NCBI RefSeq assembly: GCF_014191545.1
Contig: NZ_AP023361.1
Coordinates: 958,501 to 1,022,500, forward strand
DNA: 64,000 bases
Source of the DNA: Terrihabitans soli
Lineage (GTDB): Bacteria; Pseudomonadota; Alphaproteobacteria; Rhizobiales; Methylopilaceae
Direction: 5' to 3'
Every line of letters starts with the position of its first letter. The first letter of the stretch is position 1. The notes below the pieces were generated by a model. That model searched no databases and was not told where the DNA came from. It saw nothing but the letters and a program-made list of their open reading frames with translations. Shown one piece after another: positions 17,026 through 26,307 of the stretch. The position numbers and the translations under genes are program-made.

Positions 17026-17214
17026 ATGACGTTTTCCGGTGCCATCAAGGGCTATGAAGGCTTCACGCGGCGTCTTGCGGCACGCGTCTCAGTGCGGATC
17101 GATGCATTGCTCGGCACGCCGCGCCGGATTCTGACCGAACACACCGATTTTGTGCTCGGCGCCGACGCTATCCCCGCTCCAATCGCTGCGCGCGCTCCCG
17201 TTTTCCGCCGATAG
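17026..17214 (+). CDS. small stress-induced protein of unknown function
   Basis: A 62-residue basic protein (MTFSGAIKGYEGFTRRLAAR...) with an AGGAG Shine-Dalgarno seven bases before the ATG. It has no signal peptide or membrane helix and resembles no family I know. The perfect EcfG promoter upstream and the hairpin terminator about 100 bp downstream define a monocistronic stress-response unit. Likely expressed under general stress and controlled by PhyR/NepR/EcfG. Confidence 0.65.
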   Translation: MTFSGAIKGYEGFTRRLAARVSVRIDALLGTPRRILTEHTDFVLGADAIPAPIAARAPVFRR

Positions 17215-17315
17215 GATTTATGCTCCGGCCTGCGCGCTGTCGGAGCAGGGTGCGTTAGGAGTTCACGCGCGCGCGTTCTCGCCCGTCTTTCGGACGGACG
17301 TCCTCCTGAAACTTC

Positions 17316-17340
17316 GGCCCCCGCGAATGGGGGCCATTTT
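17316..17340 (+). terminator. rho-independent terminator
   Basis: A 7-bp stem GGCCCCC / GGGGGCC with a GCGAAT loop followed by A-T4 lies about 100 bp after the 62-residue gene and just before the stop of the pseudogene on the other strand. Confidence 0.8.
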
Positions 17341-17350
17341 CGTATCTTCC

Positions 17351-18081
17351 CTATTCATATGAGTAGACGTCAGACGGCGCGCGGATCGCGCGGAAAATGC
17401 GGCCCAGCAAAGCTGTGTAGTAGACGGTGACAAGAATGGTGCCGACGCCGGCTGCGAAGGCGAAAACGGCGCTCTTTTCGAGCGGCTGCGGCTCAAGCAG
17501 CGCCGTAATATTGCCGGCTCGGAAGTCGTCCAATGAGATATCGAGCATCCAGAACTGAAAAGCGACCATTACCGCACCCACGGGGATGCTGAGCAGACAC
17601 GCGAAGAAGAAGGCGCGAAAAGCGAAGAAGGCTGAGCCGCTCGTCTGGCGGAAACTGTTGAAGAGCGGCGAAGGCTCGCCGCGCGCGACAAGCGGATAGA
17701 GCAGCGAAAGGGCTGAGCCAGGTTAAAACGACGGTGCTCGCCGCGATGAGCGCAAAGCGATCGTCCAGCCGATCAGGCGCAGGCAGAAGAAGAAAAGTCC
17801 CGGCGGATAGGTGGGTTCGGCACGGGTAAAATAGCGGAGCACGACGATGAAGAGCGGGACGAGGACAAAGACACCACCGAAACTCACGGCATCCGAGATC
17901 ATTGCCTGCTGGTCGTAAATCCCTTGAAGCTTGCCCGTCTTGTCGAGCGAAAAAAGCACCAGCGTCTGAACGGCACCGAGCAGAAACAGCACGATGTAAG
18001 TCAGCGGCATCGCGCGGCGGTGGTGAAGACATCCACAAAAGATCCGATAGCGGCTTTGAAGCCGCTGCGCGACACGCTCAT
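17351..18081 (-). pseudogene. frameshifted polytopic membrane protein
   Basis: Pieces of one hydrophobic protein lie in successive frames. ATG 18081 (MSVSRSGFKAAIGSFVDVF) reads to about 18010, then continues in a second frame as MPLTYIVLFLLGAVQTLVLFSL through RLIGWTIAL (about 17765), then a third frame gives FALIAASTVVLTWL (about 17765-17720), and the second frame resumes with ALSLLYPLVARGEPSP and ends in DVYSYE at 17351. The second frame has a TAA at 17723-17725 between the last two pieces. At least two compensating one-base shifts within 50 bp, and a third near the start, are needed to join about 240 residues with four to six membrane helices. It is either a decayed gene or a region with base-calling errors. 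Confidence 0.65.
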
Positions 18082-18264
18082 ATCCCCCCAGTTTGTGCGG
18101 GCGGGAGGATTCCACGGGCGTTAAACTTTGGCGAGTGGGCGGGCGGCCTTTTTCGGGCCGTGGGGACCGGTCGCCACAGCCCCAAATGGGGACACAAGCC
18201 ACGGAAATTGCATAATTTTCCGCCGTTCAGCTAGAGTTCAGCCGTCCCCGCTAGGATCGCGGCA

Positions 18265-18594
18265 ATGTTCCGGTATCTCTCCCTCGGCGGTCTTGTCCCT
18301 GCAGCGGTCCTGACGGCGCTTTCGCTGTCCGGGCCGGCGTCCTCGCAGGATTACCCGGCCGACGGCTGCTTGCCGCGCCGCGAAGCAATCGCCACCGTTC
18401 TCAACGGACGGGCGATTCCGTTGCGCCATATCCGCGGCACCGCCGAACAGGCGGCGCGCGGTGAGATGATCAATGCCGAACTCTGCTATCGCGGCGGCCA
18501 GCTGGTCTATGTCGTGACGGTGCTGAGCGTCACCGGCAAGGTCGTGTATGTGTCGCTCAACGCCACGAACGGCCAAGTCATAGGGACCCGCTGA
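18265..18594 (+). CDS. exported PepSY-like protein
   Basis: A 109-residue protein with a signal peptide (cleavage near ASSQ, about residue 28) and a C-terminal PepSY-like unit VYVVTVLSVTGKVVYVSLNATNGQVIG. Two cysteines (CLPRR and LCYRG) could form a disulfide. The stop overlaps the start of the response regulator (TGATG), so it is co-translated with the two-component system. In Sinorhizobium the periplasmic protein FeuN sits at the feuPQ locus and restrains the sensor; a similar role is a reasonable inference here, not shown. Confidence 0.8.
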   Translation: MFRYLSLGGLVPAAVLTALSLSGPASSQDYPADGCLPRREAIATVLNGRAIPLRHIRGTAEQAARGEMINAELCYRGGQLVYVVTVLSVTGKVVYVSLNATNGQVIGTR

Positions 18595-19265
18595 TGCGCG
18601 TGCTTGTCGTCGAAGACGATCCCGATCTCAACCGCCAGCTCAAAGCGGCGCTGACCGATGCCGGCTATGCCGTCGATGCCGCGCTCGACGGCGAGGAGGG
18701 GCACTTTCTCGGCTCGACCGAACCTTATGACGCGGTCGTCCTCGATATCGGCCTGCCGAAAATGGACGGACTGCGCGTGCTTGAAGAATGGCGGCGCGGC
18801 GGACGGCGTTTTCCGGTGCTCTTGCTGACGGCGCGCGACCGCTGGAGCGACAAGGTGCAGGGCTTCGATGCCGGCGCCGACGATTACGTTCCGAAACCCT
18901 TCCATATGGAAGAGATTCTGGCGCGTCTGCGGGCGCTTGTGCGGCGCGCCGCCGGCCACACGACGAGCGAACTTGCCTGCGGCACCGTGCGGCTCGACAC
19001 GCGCACCGGCCGCGTCTCGGTCGACGGCAATCCCGTGAAGCTGACCTCGCACGAATACCGGCTGCTGTCTTACCTGATGCATCATCAGGGCCGCGTCGTC
19101 TCGCGCACCGAACTTGTCGAACATTTGTACGATCAGGATTTCGATCGCGACTCGAACACGGTCGAAGTCTTTGTCGGCCGCATCCGCAAGAAACTCGGCG
19201 TCGATCTCATCCAGACGGTGCGCGGTCTCGGCTATGTGGCAATGCCGCCCGAAACGAAAGCCTGA
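18594..19265 (+). CDS. OmpR/PhoB-family response regulator, FeuP-like
   Basis: A 223-residue regulator: receiver domain (residues 1-115) with acidic pocket Asp8/Asp9, phospho-acceptor Asp51 (VVLDIGLP) and Lys101 in DDYVPKPF, then a winged-helix DNA-binding domain (125-218) with the usual ...TVEVFVGRIRKKL...TVRGLGY. The stretch RDRWSDKVQGFDAGADDYV is typical of the FeuP/PhoP subgroup. It overlaps both neighbours by one base (TGATG). Confidence 0.93.
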   Translation: MRVLVVEDDPDLNRQLKAALTDAGYAVDAALDGEEGHFLGSTEPYDAVVLDIGLPKMDGLRVLEEWRRGGRRFPVLLLTARDRWSDKVQGFDAGADDYVPKPFHMEEILARLRALVRRAAGHTTSELACGTVRLDTRTGRVSVDGNPVKLTSHEYRLLSYLMHHQGRVVSRTELVEHLYDQDFDRDSNTVEVFVGRIRKKLGVDLIQTVRGLGYVAMPPETKA

Positions 19266-20632
19266 TGGGCCTGTCGCTTGCCTCGCGCCTTCTTCTGTCC
19301 GCCGCACTCTGGACGGCGGCGGTGCTCACCGTCGCAGGGTTTGCGCTCTCATCCTATTATCAGGGGCTTGTCGAGCGCGGCTTCGATCAGCGCCTGCATG
19401 TCTATCTGAAAGCCCTTGTCGCCGATCTCGCCAGCAATTCAAATCTCGACAAGATCGAGTTCACGGTCGGCGAGCCGCGTTTCGAACTGCCGCTGTCGGG
19501 CTGGTACTGGCAGATCGGAAAGATGGAAAACAACGCAACGAACGTTCTCCGCACATCGCCGAGCCTGTTTGACCGCAATCTTCCGTTTCTGATCGATACC
19601 GACCCCGAGAAAGACGTCACCGCAACGCGCGACACCTATACGACCGGTCCGGACGAAGAAAATCTGCGGCAGGTCGAGCGCATCATCCAGGTCGGCGATC
19701 AGCGTTTCGTCGTCGCGGTGGCAGGTGAATCGAGCGAGATCGCGGAAGAGGTCGGCGCGTTCCGATCCGATCTCATCATTACCTTCATTCTGCTCGGCCT
19801 CGGACTTGTTGCGACGGCCGCCATCCAGGTTCTGTTCGGTCTTCGGCCCCTCAGCCATATCTCGCAGCAGATCGCTGCGATCCGCGCCGGCAAGAGCGAG
19901 CGGCTTGAGGGCGCGGTGCCGCGTGAAATCGCGCCGCTGGCGCGCGAACTCAACGGGCTTCTGGATTCGAACCGCGAAGTGATTGCACGTGCCCGCACCC
20001 ATGCCGGAAATCTTGCCCATGCGCTGAAGACGCCGCTGTCCGTTATCGTCAACGAGGCCAATGCCTCGACCGATCCGATGGCCGAGAAAGTGATCGAGCA
20101 GGCGGACATCATGCGCCATCAGATCGACCATCATCTCGACCGGGCGCGCGTCTCAGCCGGCATCGCCGTCGTCGGCGCCGTGACGGAGGCAAAGCCTGTC
20201 GTCGAAGCCTTGGTACGGGCGATGGAGAAAGTGCATCGCGGCCGCGACATCCGCATTGAAACTGCGGCGGACGATGTCAATTTCCGCGGCGAGCAGCAGG
20301 ATCTCGAAGAAATGGTCGGCAATCTTCTCGACAATGCCTGCAAATGGGCGGCGGGACGGGTTCTGGTGTCGATCACCGCCGAGGGCAAAAAGAAAGATGC
20401 CGAGCCTTCGCACCTGCAGATCATCGTCGACGATGATGGGCCGGGACTCGGTGAAAAGCAGCGCGAGGCGGCGCTCAGGCGCGGCCGCAGACTGGATGAG
20501 ACCAAGCCGGGCTCCGGCCTCGGGCTTGCTATCGTCTCCGATCTTGCAACGCTGTATGGCGGCTCGCTGTCGCTCGGCGATGCGCCTTTGGGTGGATTAA
20601 GGGCGGAACTGAAGCTTCCGGAAGCGATATGA
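19265..20632 (+). CDS. sensor histidine kinase, FeuQ/PhoQ-like
   Basis: A 455-residue inner-membrane kinase with two membrane helices (about residues 8-30 and 168-192) bracketing a periplasmic sensor of about 135 residues, then HAMP, HisKA with His252 in NLAHALKTPLS and HATPase_c (NLLDNACKWA, DDDGPGLG, GSGLGLAIVSDL). HALKTPL, rather than HELRTPL, is the form found in PhoQ/FeuQ-type kinases. It should phosphorylate the preceding regulator; the PepSY-like protein upstream is a candidate periplasmic modulator. Confidence 0.93.
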   Translation: MGLSLASRLLLSAALWTAAVLTVAGFALSSYYQGLVERGFDQRLHVYLKALVADLASNSNLDKIEFTVGEPRFELPLSGWYWQIGKMENNATNVLRTSPSLFDRNLPFLIDTDPEKDVTATRDTYTTGPDEENLRQVERIIQVGDQRFVVAVAGESSEIAEEVGAFRSDLIITFILLGLGLVATAAIQVLFGLRPLSHISQQIAAIRAGKSERLEGAVPREIAPLARELNGLLDSNREVIARARTHAGNLAHALKTPLSVIVNEANASTDPMAEKVIEQADIMRHQIDHHLDRARVSAGIAVVGAVTEAKPVVEALVRAMEKVHRGRDIRIETAADDVNFRGEQQDLEEMVGNLLDNACKWAAGRVLVSITAEGKKKDAEPSHLQIIVDDDGPGLGEKQREAALRRGRRLDETKPGSGLGLAIVSDLATLYGGSLSLGDAPLGGLRAELKLPEAI

Positions 20633-20687
20633 CAGAGTTTCGCCTAATTCCGGACGTAACTCGCCAATGGGACATGAGGGTGCTCCA

Positions 20688-21161
20688 ATGATTTTCAGAC
20701 ATGTGCTCGTAATCGCTTTTACGGCGGCGAGCGTTGCCGGCTGCACGACGACAAGCGGCGGCTCAAGCCGCCAATCGACGGGCACTGCGGTCGGTGCGGT
20801 GGCCGGCGGTATTCTCGGCGCGGCGCTCGGCCCGCGCGGCGGCGGCCGTATCGCCACCGGCGTCATTGGCGCGGTGGCGGGCGGCATGATCGGCAATGCG
20901 ATCGGTAAATCGCTCGACGATAAAGCGCGTCGCGAGGCGGAACTTGCGGAATACCGCGCCCTCGAAGGCGGCGCTCCGGGCGCTCCTGTCGCCTGGAAGT
21001 CGGACCGCTATTACGGCACGGTCACGCCGGGTCCCGATTATGAGCGCCAGGGTTATGCGCGCTGCCGCGAATACGCCCACACGATCTATATCGATGGCCG
21101 CCCGGAAACGGCGAAGGGCGTTGCCTGCCGCCAGTCGGACGGCACCTGGGCGCCTGTCTAA
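20688..21161 (+). CDS. glycine-zipper (17 kDa antigen-like) outer membrane lipoprotein
   Basis: A 157-residue lipoprotein: signal with lipobox VAGC (Cys about residue 19), a glycine-zipper membrane hairpin (TAVGAVAGGILGAALGPRGGGRIATGVIGAVAGGMIGNAIG), then a C-terminal globular part with two cysteines. This is the Rickettsia 17 kDa / SmpA-SlyB-like arrangement. ATG 20688 has a GAGGG Shine-Dalgarno; a longer in-frame start at 20667 is less likely. It is close downstream of the FeuQ-like kinase, on the same strand, with a terminator after it. Confidence 0.85.
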   Translation: MIFRHVLVIAFTAASVAGCTTTSGGSSRQSTGTAVGAVAGGILGAALGPRGGGRIATGVIGAVAGGMIGNAIGKSLDDKARREAELAEYRALEGGAPGAPVAWKSDRYYGTVTPGPDYERQGYARCREYAHTIYIDGRPETAKGVACRQSDGTWAPV

Positions 21162-21188
21162 GAGTCTCGGCAGGCTTGGAAAAAGACA

Positions 21189-21214
21189 AAGGCGGCCACG
21201 GGGCCGCCTTTTTT
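21189..21214 (+). terminator. rho-independent terminator
   Basis: A 9-bp perfect stem AAGGCGGCC / GGCCGCCTT with an ACGG loop, followed by T4, 28 bp after the lipoprotein stop. Confidence 0.92.
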
Positions 21215-21284
21215 GTTCAACGCGGCGTTAAGCATGCGCCGGGTACAAGATTCGGTGCACGATCAACGAACCGGCTGAGGGGGA

Positions 21285-22661
21285 ATGGCCGACGGCCTCG
21301 ACCAGGAAAAGCTGACCGCATTCTTCTGCGAGCTGACGCCCGCGGCGCGCGCCCGGCTGTCTGCCGCGATCTCGAGCCCGGCCGGCGCCCAGATTCCCTT
21401 CCGCGATGTCATCCTCGAGCCGCTTCTGCAGGCTCAGAGACGTCTTGGAGAAATCCCCGAACTCGTTGCTCCTGAACAGCTTTTGCTCGCCGTCATCGAT
21501 CCGTTCACGGTCGCCGATGACAGCCGCAACAAGACATCGGGCATCATCAGCAAGACGAGCCGGGACCGGCTCGCGCAATGGCTGGTGACGACCGGAGCGC
21601 CCGATCTTGTCCAGGAACTCGGCCGCCGGCTCGAAGGCAATCTCGACAAGGACGCGCAGGACACGGCCGTCGATCAGATTCAGGATCAACTCGTCCCGCT
21701 TCTGACCGAAGTCCTGCAACGGGCCGAAACCGCCAAGACCCGTAACCGTCTCGCCGCCCAGCTCGGCGGCGATAGCGGGGCGGAAGACCTTCAGGATCTG
21801 ATCGTCGCGCTGCGGCGCAGAGCTCTTTTGGAAAAGTTTGCGGCGGAAACGCATGCGCCGAGCGGCCCGGTGGAAGAGGCGCTTAAAGCCATCAAGGCGC
21901 GCCTTGATCCCGTTGCCATCAAATATCCGGACGCGCTGTCCTTTGCGCTCGTCCTCATCCGCCAGAAGCTTCCCAATCCGCAGACCTTCGTGCGTCTTGC
22001 CGCGGTAGCGGTGGAGACGATCGATGGCGGCCGCATCGTCGAGACGCCTTATGTACGGATTCTCGATCTTGCTTTGTCCGAAGCCGAACGCGAGCACAGC
22101 AGCGCGCGCCGCAACACTTCGACTAATGAACGTCCGGCTTTCCTGAAAGCCGTGCGCACCTTCGGCGCGACGGCGCGTGCGCTCGGCACCGAAATCGATC
22201 TTCCGCCCGACGGGCCGCATGCGCGCAAACTTGCGACGCTGCGCTCGGAAATGGCCGAATGCGTGCGCAGCGATCTTCAGGATCTGTCGCCGCGCGTGCG
22301 CCGGCTCGTGCGGCCGCGCGACAAGGAACGCAATTTCGAAGAACACGAAGTCACGCGTCTTCTCGCCGATATCGATCTGCTCTTGATCGCACGCTCCTAC
22401 GCCGAAGAAATCGCTCTGAACGCGCTCTCAGGGCGCGTCTACAGCGAGGTGAAGGATCTTCTCGATACCGGCATTCCGCAGTTGATGGAGCGCTTCCGCG
22501 CCGCCAATGAGAAACAGAAGCCGGATTTGCGCGATCGGCTGAAATCGATTGCCAAGGTTTCGGCGAAAATCTTCGGCGAGGAATATGCGCAGACCCTGAC
22601 CAAAGCGATCTCGGTCGCCGGGCAGGGCCCGACGCCGCAGCCGCAAGCCCGCTCGGCCTGA
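21285..22661 (+). CDS. large helical protein of unknown function
   Basis: A 458-residue, highly charged, almost wholly alpha-helical protein with no membrane segment, cysteine cluster or recognisable catalytic motif. Blocks such as LEPLLQAQRRLGEIPELVAPEQLL and LLADIDLLLIARSYAEEIALNAL look conserved-protein-like. It is preceded by GAGGGGG as Shine-Dalgarno. It ends a short plus-strand unit and converges on the sarcosine oxidase operon. I do not recognise the family. Confidence 0.65.
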   Translation: MADGLDQEKLTAFFCELTPAARARLSAAISSPAGAQIPFRDVILEPLLQAQRRLGEIPELVAPEQLLLAVIDPFTVADDSRNKTSGIISKTSRDRLAQWLVTTGAPDLVQELGRRLEGNLDKDAQDTAVDQIQDQLVPLLTEVLQRAETAKTRNRLAAQLGGDSGAEDLQDLIVALRRRALLEKFAAETHAPSGPVEEALKAIKARLDPVAIKYPDALSFALVLIRQKLPNPQTFVRLAAVAVETIDGGRIVETPYVRILDLALSEAEREHSSARRNTSTNERPAFLKAVRTFGATARALGTEIDLPPDGPHARKLATLRSEMAECVRSDLQDLSPRVRRLVRPRDKERNFEEHEVTRLLADIDLLLIARSYAEEIALNALSGRVYSEVKDLLDTGIPQLMERFRAANEKQKPDLRDRLKSIAKVSAKIFGEEYAQTLTKAISVAGQGPTPQPQARSA

Positions 22662-22679
22662 TTTTCCGAACAGCCTGGA

Positions 22680-23303
22680 TTAAACCGGCGGGGGTTTCGC
22701 CGGCTCAAACAACGCAAGACGCCCCGGCGTCCGCGCGGCTTCCGTCAGCGCGCGGGCGACATGCTCCGCAAGCGAGCGCGGCGCCATCACGAGCCAGGAA
22801 TTGGCGGGTTCGGTTTCGCGCAGCACAAGACATTTGACGCCGGCAAGCGATGTGCCGCGGGCGGTGTGCGTATCGACAGCGCTGAGATCGACGGGACAGC
22901 ACCGCATGAGGATGTCCGGCGCGCCGCCGCCGATGACGCGGAAGCAGGCAAAGCCGCCGGTGAGGTCCGAGAGGATCGAGGTTTCGACGTCCTCGCGGAA
23001 GGCCGCAAGAAGCGATGCGATCCGCTCGCGCGGCAGGAAGAGACGCCAGCGCCAGGGGCCAACCCAAACGGCGCGGAGATCCTTCTTCTCCACGACTTCC
23101 CATGGGTTCGACGGCAGTTTGACGCCGGCGATCTTTCCGGCGCGGCGGGCCAGATAGGTGTCGCGCGCCTCCAATGCGATCTCGATGACGCCCGGATCTT
23201 CGATGATCGCAACAGCGGTGTCGTCGCGCGTTGCCAGCGAACGCGGCGCCGACAGCGTATCGGTCCATCTGAGTTCGGGCATCGCCTCGTCACTCATCGG
23301 CAT
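22680..23303 (-). CDS. soxG: sarcosine oxidase gamma subunit
   Basis: A 207-residue protein with the SoxG profile (EIALEARDTYLARRAG, GPWRWRLFLPRE, TGGFACFRVIGGGAPDIL). It is the smallest-but-one subunit of heterotetrameric sarcosine oxidase and lacks cofactor motifs; it is thought to help assembly and tetrahydrofolate handling. ATG 23303 has GGAGACG upstream and overlaps the end of soxA by 14 bases. It is last in the soxBDAG order. Confidence 0.92.
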   Translation of the reverse strand: MPMSDEAMPELRWTDTLSAPRSLATRDDTAVAIIEDPGVIEIALEARDTYLARRAGKIAGVKLPSNPWEVVEKKDLRAVWVGPWRWRLFLPRERIASLLAAFREDVETSILSDLTGGFACFRVIGGGAPDILMRCCPVDLSAVDTHTARGTSLAGVKCLVLRETEPANSWLVMAPRSLAEHVARALTEAARTPGRLALFEPAKPPPV

Positions 23304-26300
23304 CGTCTCCGGCTGCGGGGATCTCCGTCAGCGACAGAAAATCGGGCGCGGCGATATGGGCGATATGTCCATCGCCGGACATCAGCACATAGACCGACTG
23401 GCCGAGATGCTGCTCGCCGGCGCTGACGAGAGCCAGCGCAATCGAGCGGCGCAAGGTCGGGGAATAGCCGGACGAGGTGATGTGCCCGACGACGCGGCGC
23501 GGCGGCGGCTCTTCCGGATCGAGAATGAGATGGGTGCCCGGCGGCGGTACGAGCGCCCTGTCGTCCATCAGGATGCCGACAAGATGGCGGCGATTGCCGA
23601 GCGTCAAAGCAGGACGCTCAAGCCCCGTGCGGCCGACATAGAAATCCTTGCGCGAGGAGACGAGTGAGCCGAGGCCGAGATCGAAGGGCGTCACCGTGCC
23701 GTCCGTCTCGCGGTCGAGATCGAACGCGCCGGCCTCAAGGCGAAGGCGGTGCATCGCTTCGCCGCCGAAGCGCGTGACACCGAGATCCTGTCCGGCATTG
23801 AGGAGATAAGTCCACAGGGCCGGTGCATAACCGGAGGCGACCGAGAGCTCGACTTCGGACCCGGCGGTGTAGCGGCTGGCGAGTGCGCGAGCGGGCGTTC
23901 CGAAAATCTCGCCTTCTGCGAAGCTGTCGACGGTGAATTGCGAAATGTCGATATCGCCGGGAATGCGCGACAGAAGCTCCGGGACGCGCGGGCCGGCGAG
24001 CAAAATCTGCGCCCAGCGCTCGGTCTCGTACATGAAGCGCACGTCGAGATCGTCGAAGACCTGCTGTTTCCAGCGCTCGAACCACGCGAGCAGGGGCGCT
24101 GCCTGTGTGATGCCGGTCGCTACCAGGAAGCGGTCTTCGGAGATGCGGGCGACGACGCCGTCTTCCATGACGAAGCCGGCGTCGTTGAGGAATAGCGCGT
24201 AGCGCGAGGTGCCCGCGGCCATGTCGCCGAGATCGGTTGCGCTGAGATGTTCGAGGAAATCGAGCGCGTCGCGGCCGAAGACTTCGATCTTGGCGCCGGC
24301 GCTCGCATCGAACAGACCGATGCCGCTCCTGACGGCGCGCACTTCGCGCCGCACCGCGGCCTCGCGCGCTTCGCCCGGCTGCGGGAAGGCTGCGGGAAGC
24401 GTCCATTGGCCGGCAGGCTCCATGATCGCGTCCTTGAACAAGGGCGTCAGCGGCGTCGCGCGTGTCGGGCGGAACAGCGGCCCGCGGCGCGCGCCGGCGA
24501 TCGCGCCGAAGGAGACGGGCGAGAAAGGCGGCCGGAAGGTCGTGTGTTCGGCATCGGCGGGATTTGTCCGTGCGAGTTTCGGCAGGATTGCTGCTGCAGC
24601 GGCAAAGACGCTCTTGCCCTGATCGACGCCGAGCGTCATGCCGGTATAGCGCTTGACGAGTTCGGGCGAGCCATAGCCTTCGCGCGCCGCGATCTCCATA
24701 TCGCCGACCGTCACATCGGTCTGCTGATCGATGAAACTGCGCAGCCGCTCTTTCGGCGTCGAGATATCAGGCAGGGCGCCGACGGCTTCGGACGGATCGT
24801 CCTGCGTGATGTCCACGCTTTCGAGGCGGCGCGGCGAGAAGTCGTCGAGACCGCGCACATGCGCATCGGCGGCTGCGCCCGCGCGGTAGCCGTCGTCTAC
24901 CGCGGCTCCAAGATCGAAATGCCCATTGGCGCCGCCGGCGACGAAAAGGCCCGCCGGCAATTCGTCGGGCATGAAGCAGCCGCGCTCGGTATTGAAGACA
25001 AGGCGCGCGCCGAGATGTCCGGCAAGATTGGGCATCGGCGCCCAGCCGCCGGAAATCAGGAGCGTATCGCAATTCACTTCGTTGCGGAGCGCCGGGCCAT
25101 CGACCGTGAGGCGGTTGGCGAAGGTGACGGCTGAGAGGCGGCGGCCGCGCGCCCGCGTCGATACGGGCGCCGAGCCGACCGAGATCGAGCGGCCCTGCGA
25201 TTTGGTGATGTGGAAGAGCGGCGAGTCCGGCAGGAGGCGCAGATCGACAATACGCGTGATATTGGCGCCGGCGGCGTCGAGATCGGCGGCGGTGCGATAG
25301 CCTTCATCGCCGGTCGTTGCGATGACGATGCGTTTGCCGGGAACAATCGCATAGCGGCGCAGATAAAGCCGCGCCGATGTTGCGAGCATGATGCCCGGCC
25401 GGTCGTTCTCCGGGAAGATCAGCGGCTTTTCATGCGCGCCGGTCGCCAGGACGATCGATTTGGCGCGCAGCTTCCACACGCGCTGGCGCGGCACATTGCC
25501 GGCTTCCGGTCCCGCTGTTGCGGGATCGAGTGTTTCGACGAGCATTGCCAGGCCGTGATCGTAAAGGCCGACAGCCTCGGTGCGCGTCAGGATATGAACA
25601 TTGCCGGACGCGGCGAGGGCGCCGACTTTCTTCTTCGTCCAGTCGAGCACCGACCAGCCGTCGAGACGCCCGTCATAGGCATCGACAATGCCGCCGAGGC
25701 GCGAGGACGTTTCGGCCAGAATGACCTTAAGCCCTTCAGCGGAGGCCGCTTCCGCCGCGGCGATGCCGGCAATGCCGCCGCCGATGACGAGGACATCGGC
25801 AAAGGCATGAACATGCTCGTACCGGTCAGTATCGACGGCGTCCGGCACGCGGCCGAGACCGCCGAGGCGGCGAATGCGGCTCTCATAGAGATTCCAGGCC
25901 CGCAGCGGCCATTTGAACGTCTTGTATTGAAAGCCCGCCGGAAGCAGCGGCCGCGCCCGGTCGAGCACGCCGGCGAAATCGAAGCGCAGCGAGGGCCAGG
26001 CATTCTGGCTGCGTGCGGCAAGGCCCTGGCGCAGAGGCACTGCGACGGCGTTCTGGCTGGAGAGGCGGTGTGCGCCCTGGCCGATCTCGACAAAGGCGTT
26101 CGGCTCTTCGAGCCCGATGCCGGTGATGCCGCGCGGGCGGTGATATTTGAAGCTGCGCGCGACCGTCGACACATCATTGGCAAGAAGCGCGCTCGCCAGC
26201 GTGTCGCCGGCAAAGCCTTTCAGCCTCTTGCCGTCGAAGGTGAAGTCGAGCGGTTTCGAGCGGTCGAGAAGACGGCCGAAGCGCTGGCTTTCCGGAAGGC

Positions 26301-26307
26301 GGCTCAT
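23290..26307 (-). CDS. soxA: sarcosine oxidase alpha subunit
   Basis: A 1005-residue subunit. The N-terminal 100 residues form a 2Fe-2S ferredoxin-like fold without the Cys cluster, followed by an NAD(P)-binding domain with GGGIAGIAAAEAA (about residues 170-185) and SIVLATGA, and a C-terminal glycine-cleavage T-protein (GcvT/DMGO) domain from about residue 620 (GIGLFDASAGAKIEVFGRDALDFLEHL), which binds tetrahydrofolate. With the beta subunit it oxidises sarcosine to glycine, passing the methyl group to tetrahydrofolate and producing H2O2. The start overlaps the soxD stop as ATGA. Confidence 0.95.
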   Translation of the reverse strand: MSRLPESQRFGRLLDRSKPLDFTFDGKRLKGFAGDTLASALLANDVSTVARSFKYHRPRGITGIGLEEPNAFVEIGQGAHRLSSQNAVAVPLRQGLAARSQNAWPSLRFDFAGVLDRARPLLPAGFQYKTFKWPLRAWNLYESRIRRLGGLGRVPDAVDTDRYEHVHAFADVLVIGGGIAGIAAAEAASAEGLKVILAETSSRLGGIVDAYDGRLDGWSVLDWTKKKVGALAASGNVHILTRTEAVGLYDHGLAMLVETLDPATAGPEAGNVPRQRVWKLRAKSIVLATGAHEKPLIFPENDRPGIMLATSARLYLRRYAIVPGKRIVIATTGDEGYRTAADLDAAGANITRIVDLRLLPDSPLFHITKSQGRSISVGSAPVSTRARGRRLSAVTFANRLTVDGPALRNEVNCDTLLISGGWAPMPNLAGHLGARLVFNTERGCFMPDELPAGLFVAGGANGHFDLGAAVDDGYRAGAAADAHVRGLDDFSPRRLESVDITQDDPSEAVGALPDISTPKERLRSFIDQQTDVTVGDMEIAAREGYGSPELVKRYTGMTLGVDQGKSVFAAAAAILPKLARTNPADAEHTTFRPPFSPVSFGAIAGARRGPLFRPTRATPLTPLFKDAIMEPAGQWTLPAAFPQPGEAREAAVRREVRAVRSGIGLFDASAGAKIEVFGRDALDFLEHLSATDLGDMAAGTSRYALFLNDAGFVMEDGVVARISEDRFLVATGITQAAPLLAWFERWKQQVFDDLDVRFMYETERWAQILLAGPRVPELLSRIPGDIDISQFTVDSFAEGEIFGTPARALASRYTAGSEVELSVASGYAPALWTYLLNAGQDLGVTRFGGEAMHRLRLEAGAFDLDRETDGTVTPFDLGLGSLVSSRKDFYVGRTGLERPALTLGNRRHLVGILMDDRALVPPPGTHLILDPEEPPPRRVVGHITSSGYSPTLRRSIALALVSAGEQHLGQSVYVLMSGDGHIAHIAAPDFLSLTEIPAAGDDADE

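Noticed and set aside
17220-17246. TGCTCCG / CGGAGCA inverted repeat after the 62-residue gene
   Set aside because: Seven bp with a long loop and no T-run; the better terminator lies 70 bp further on.
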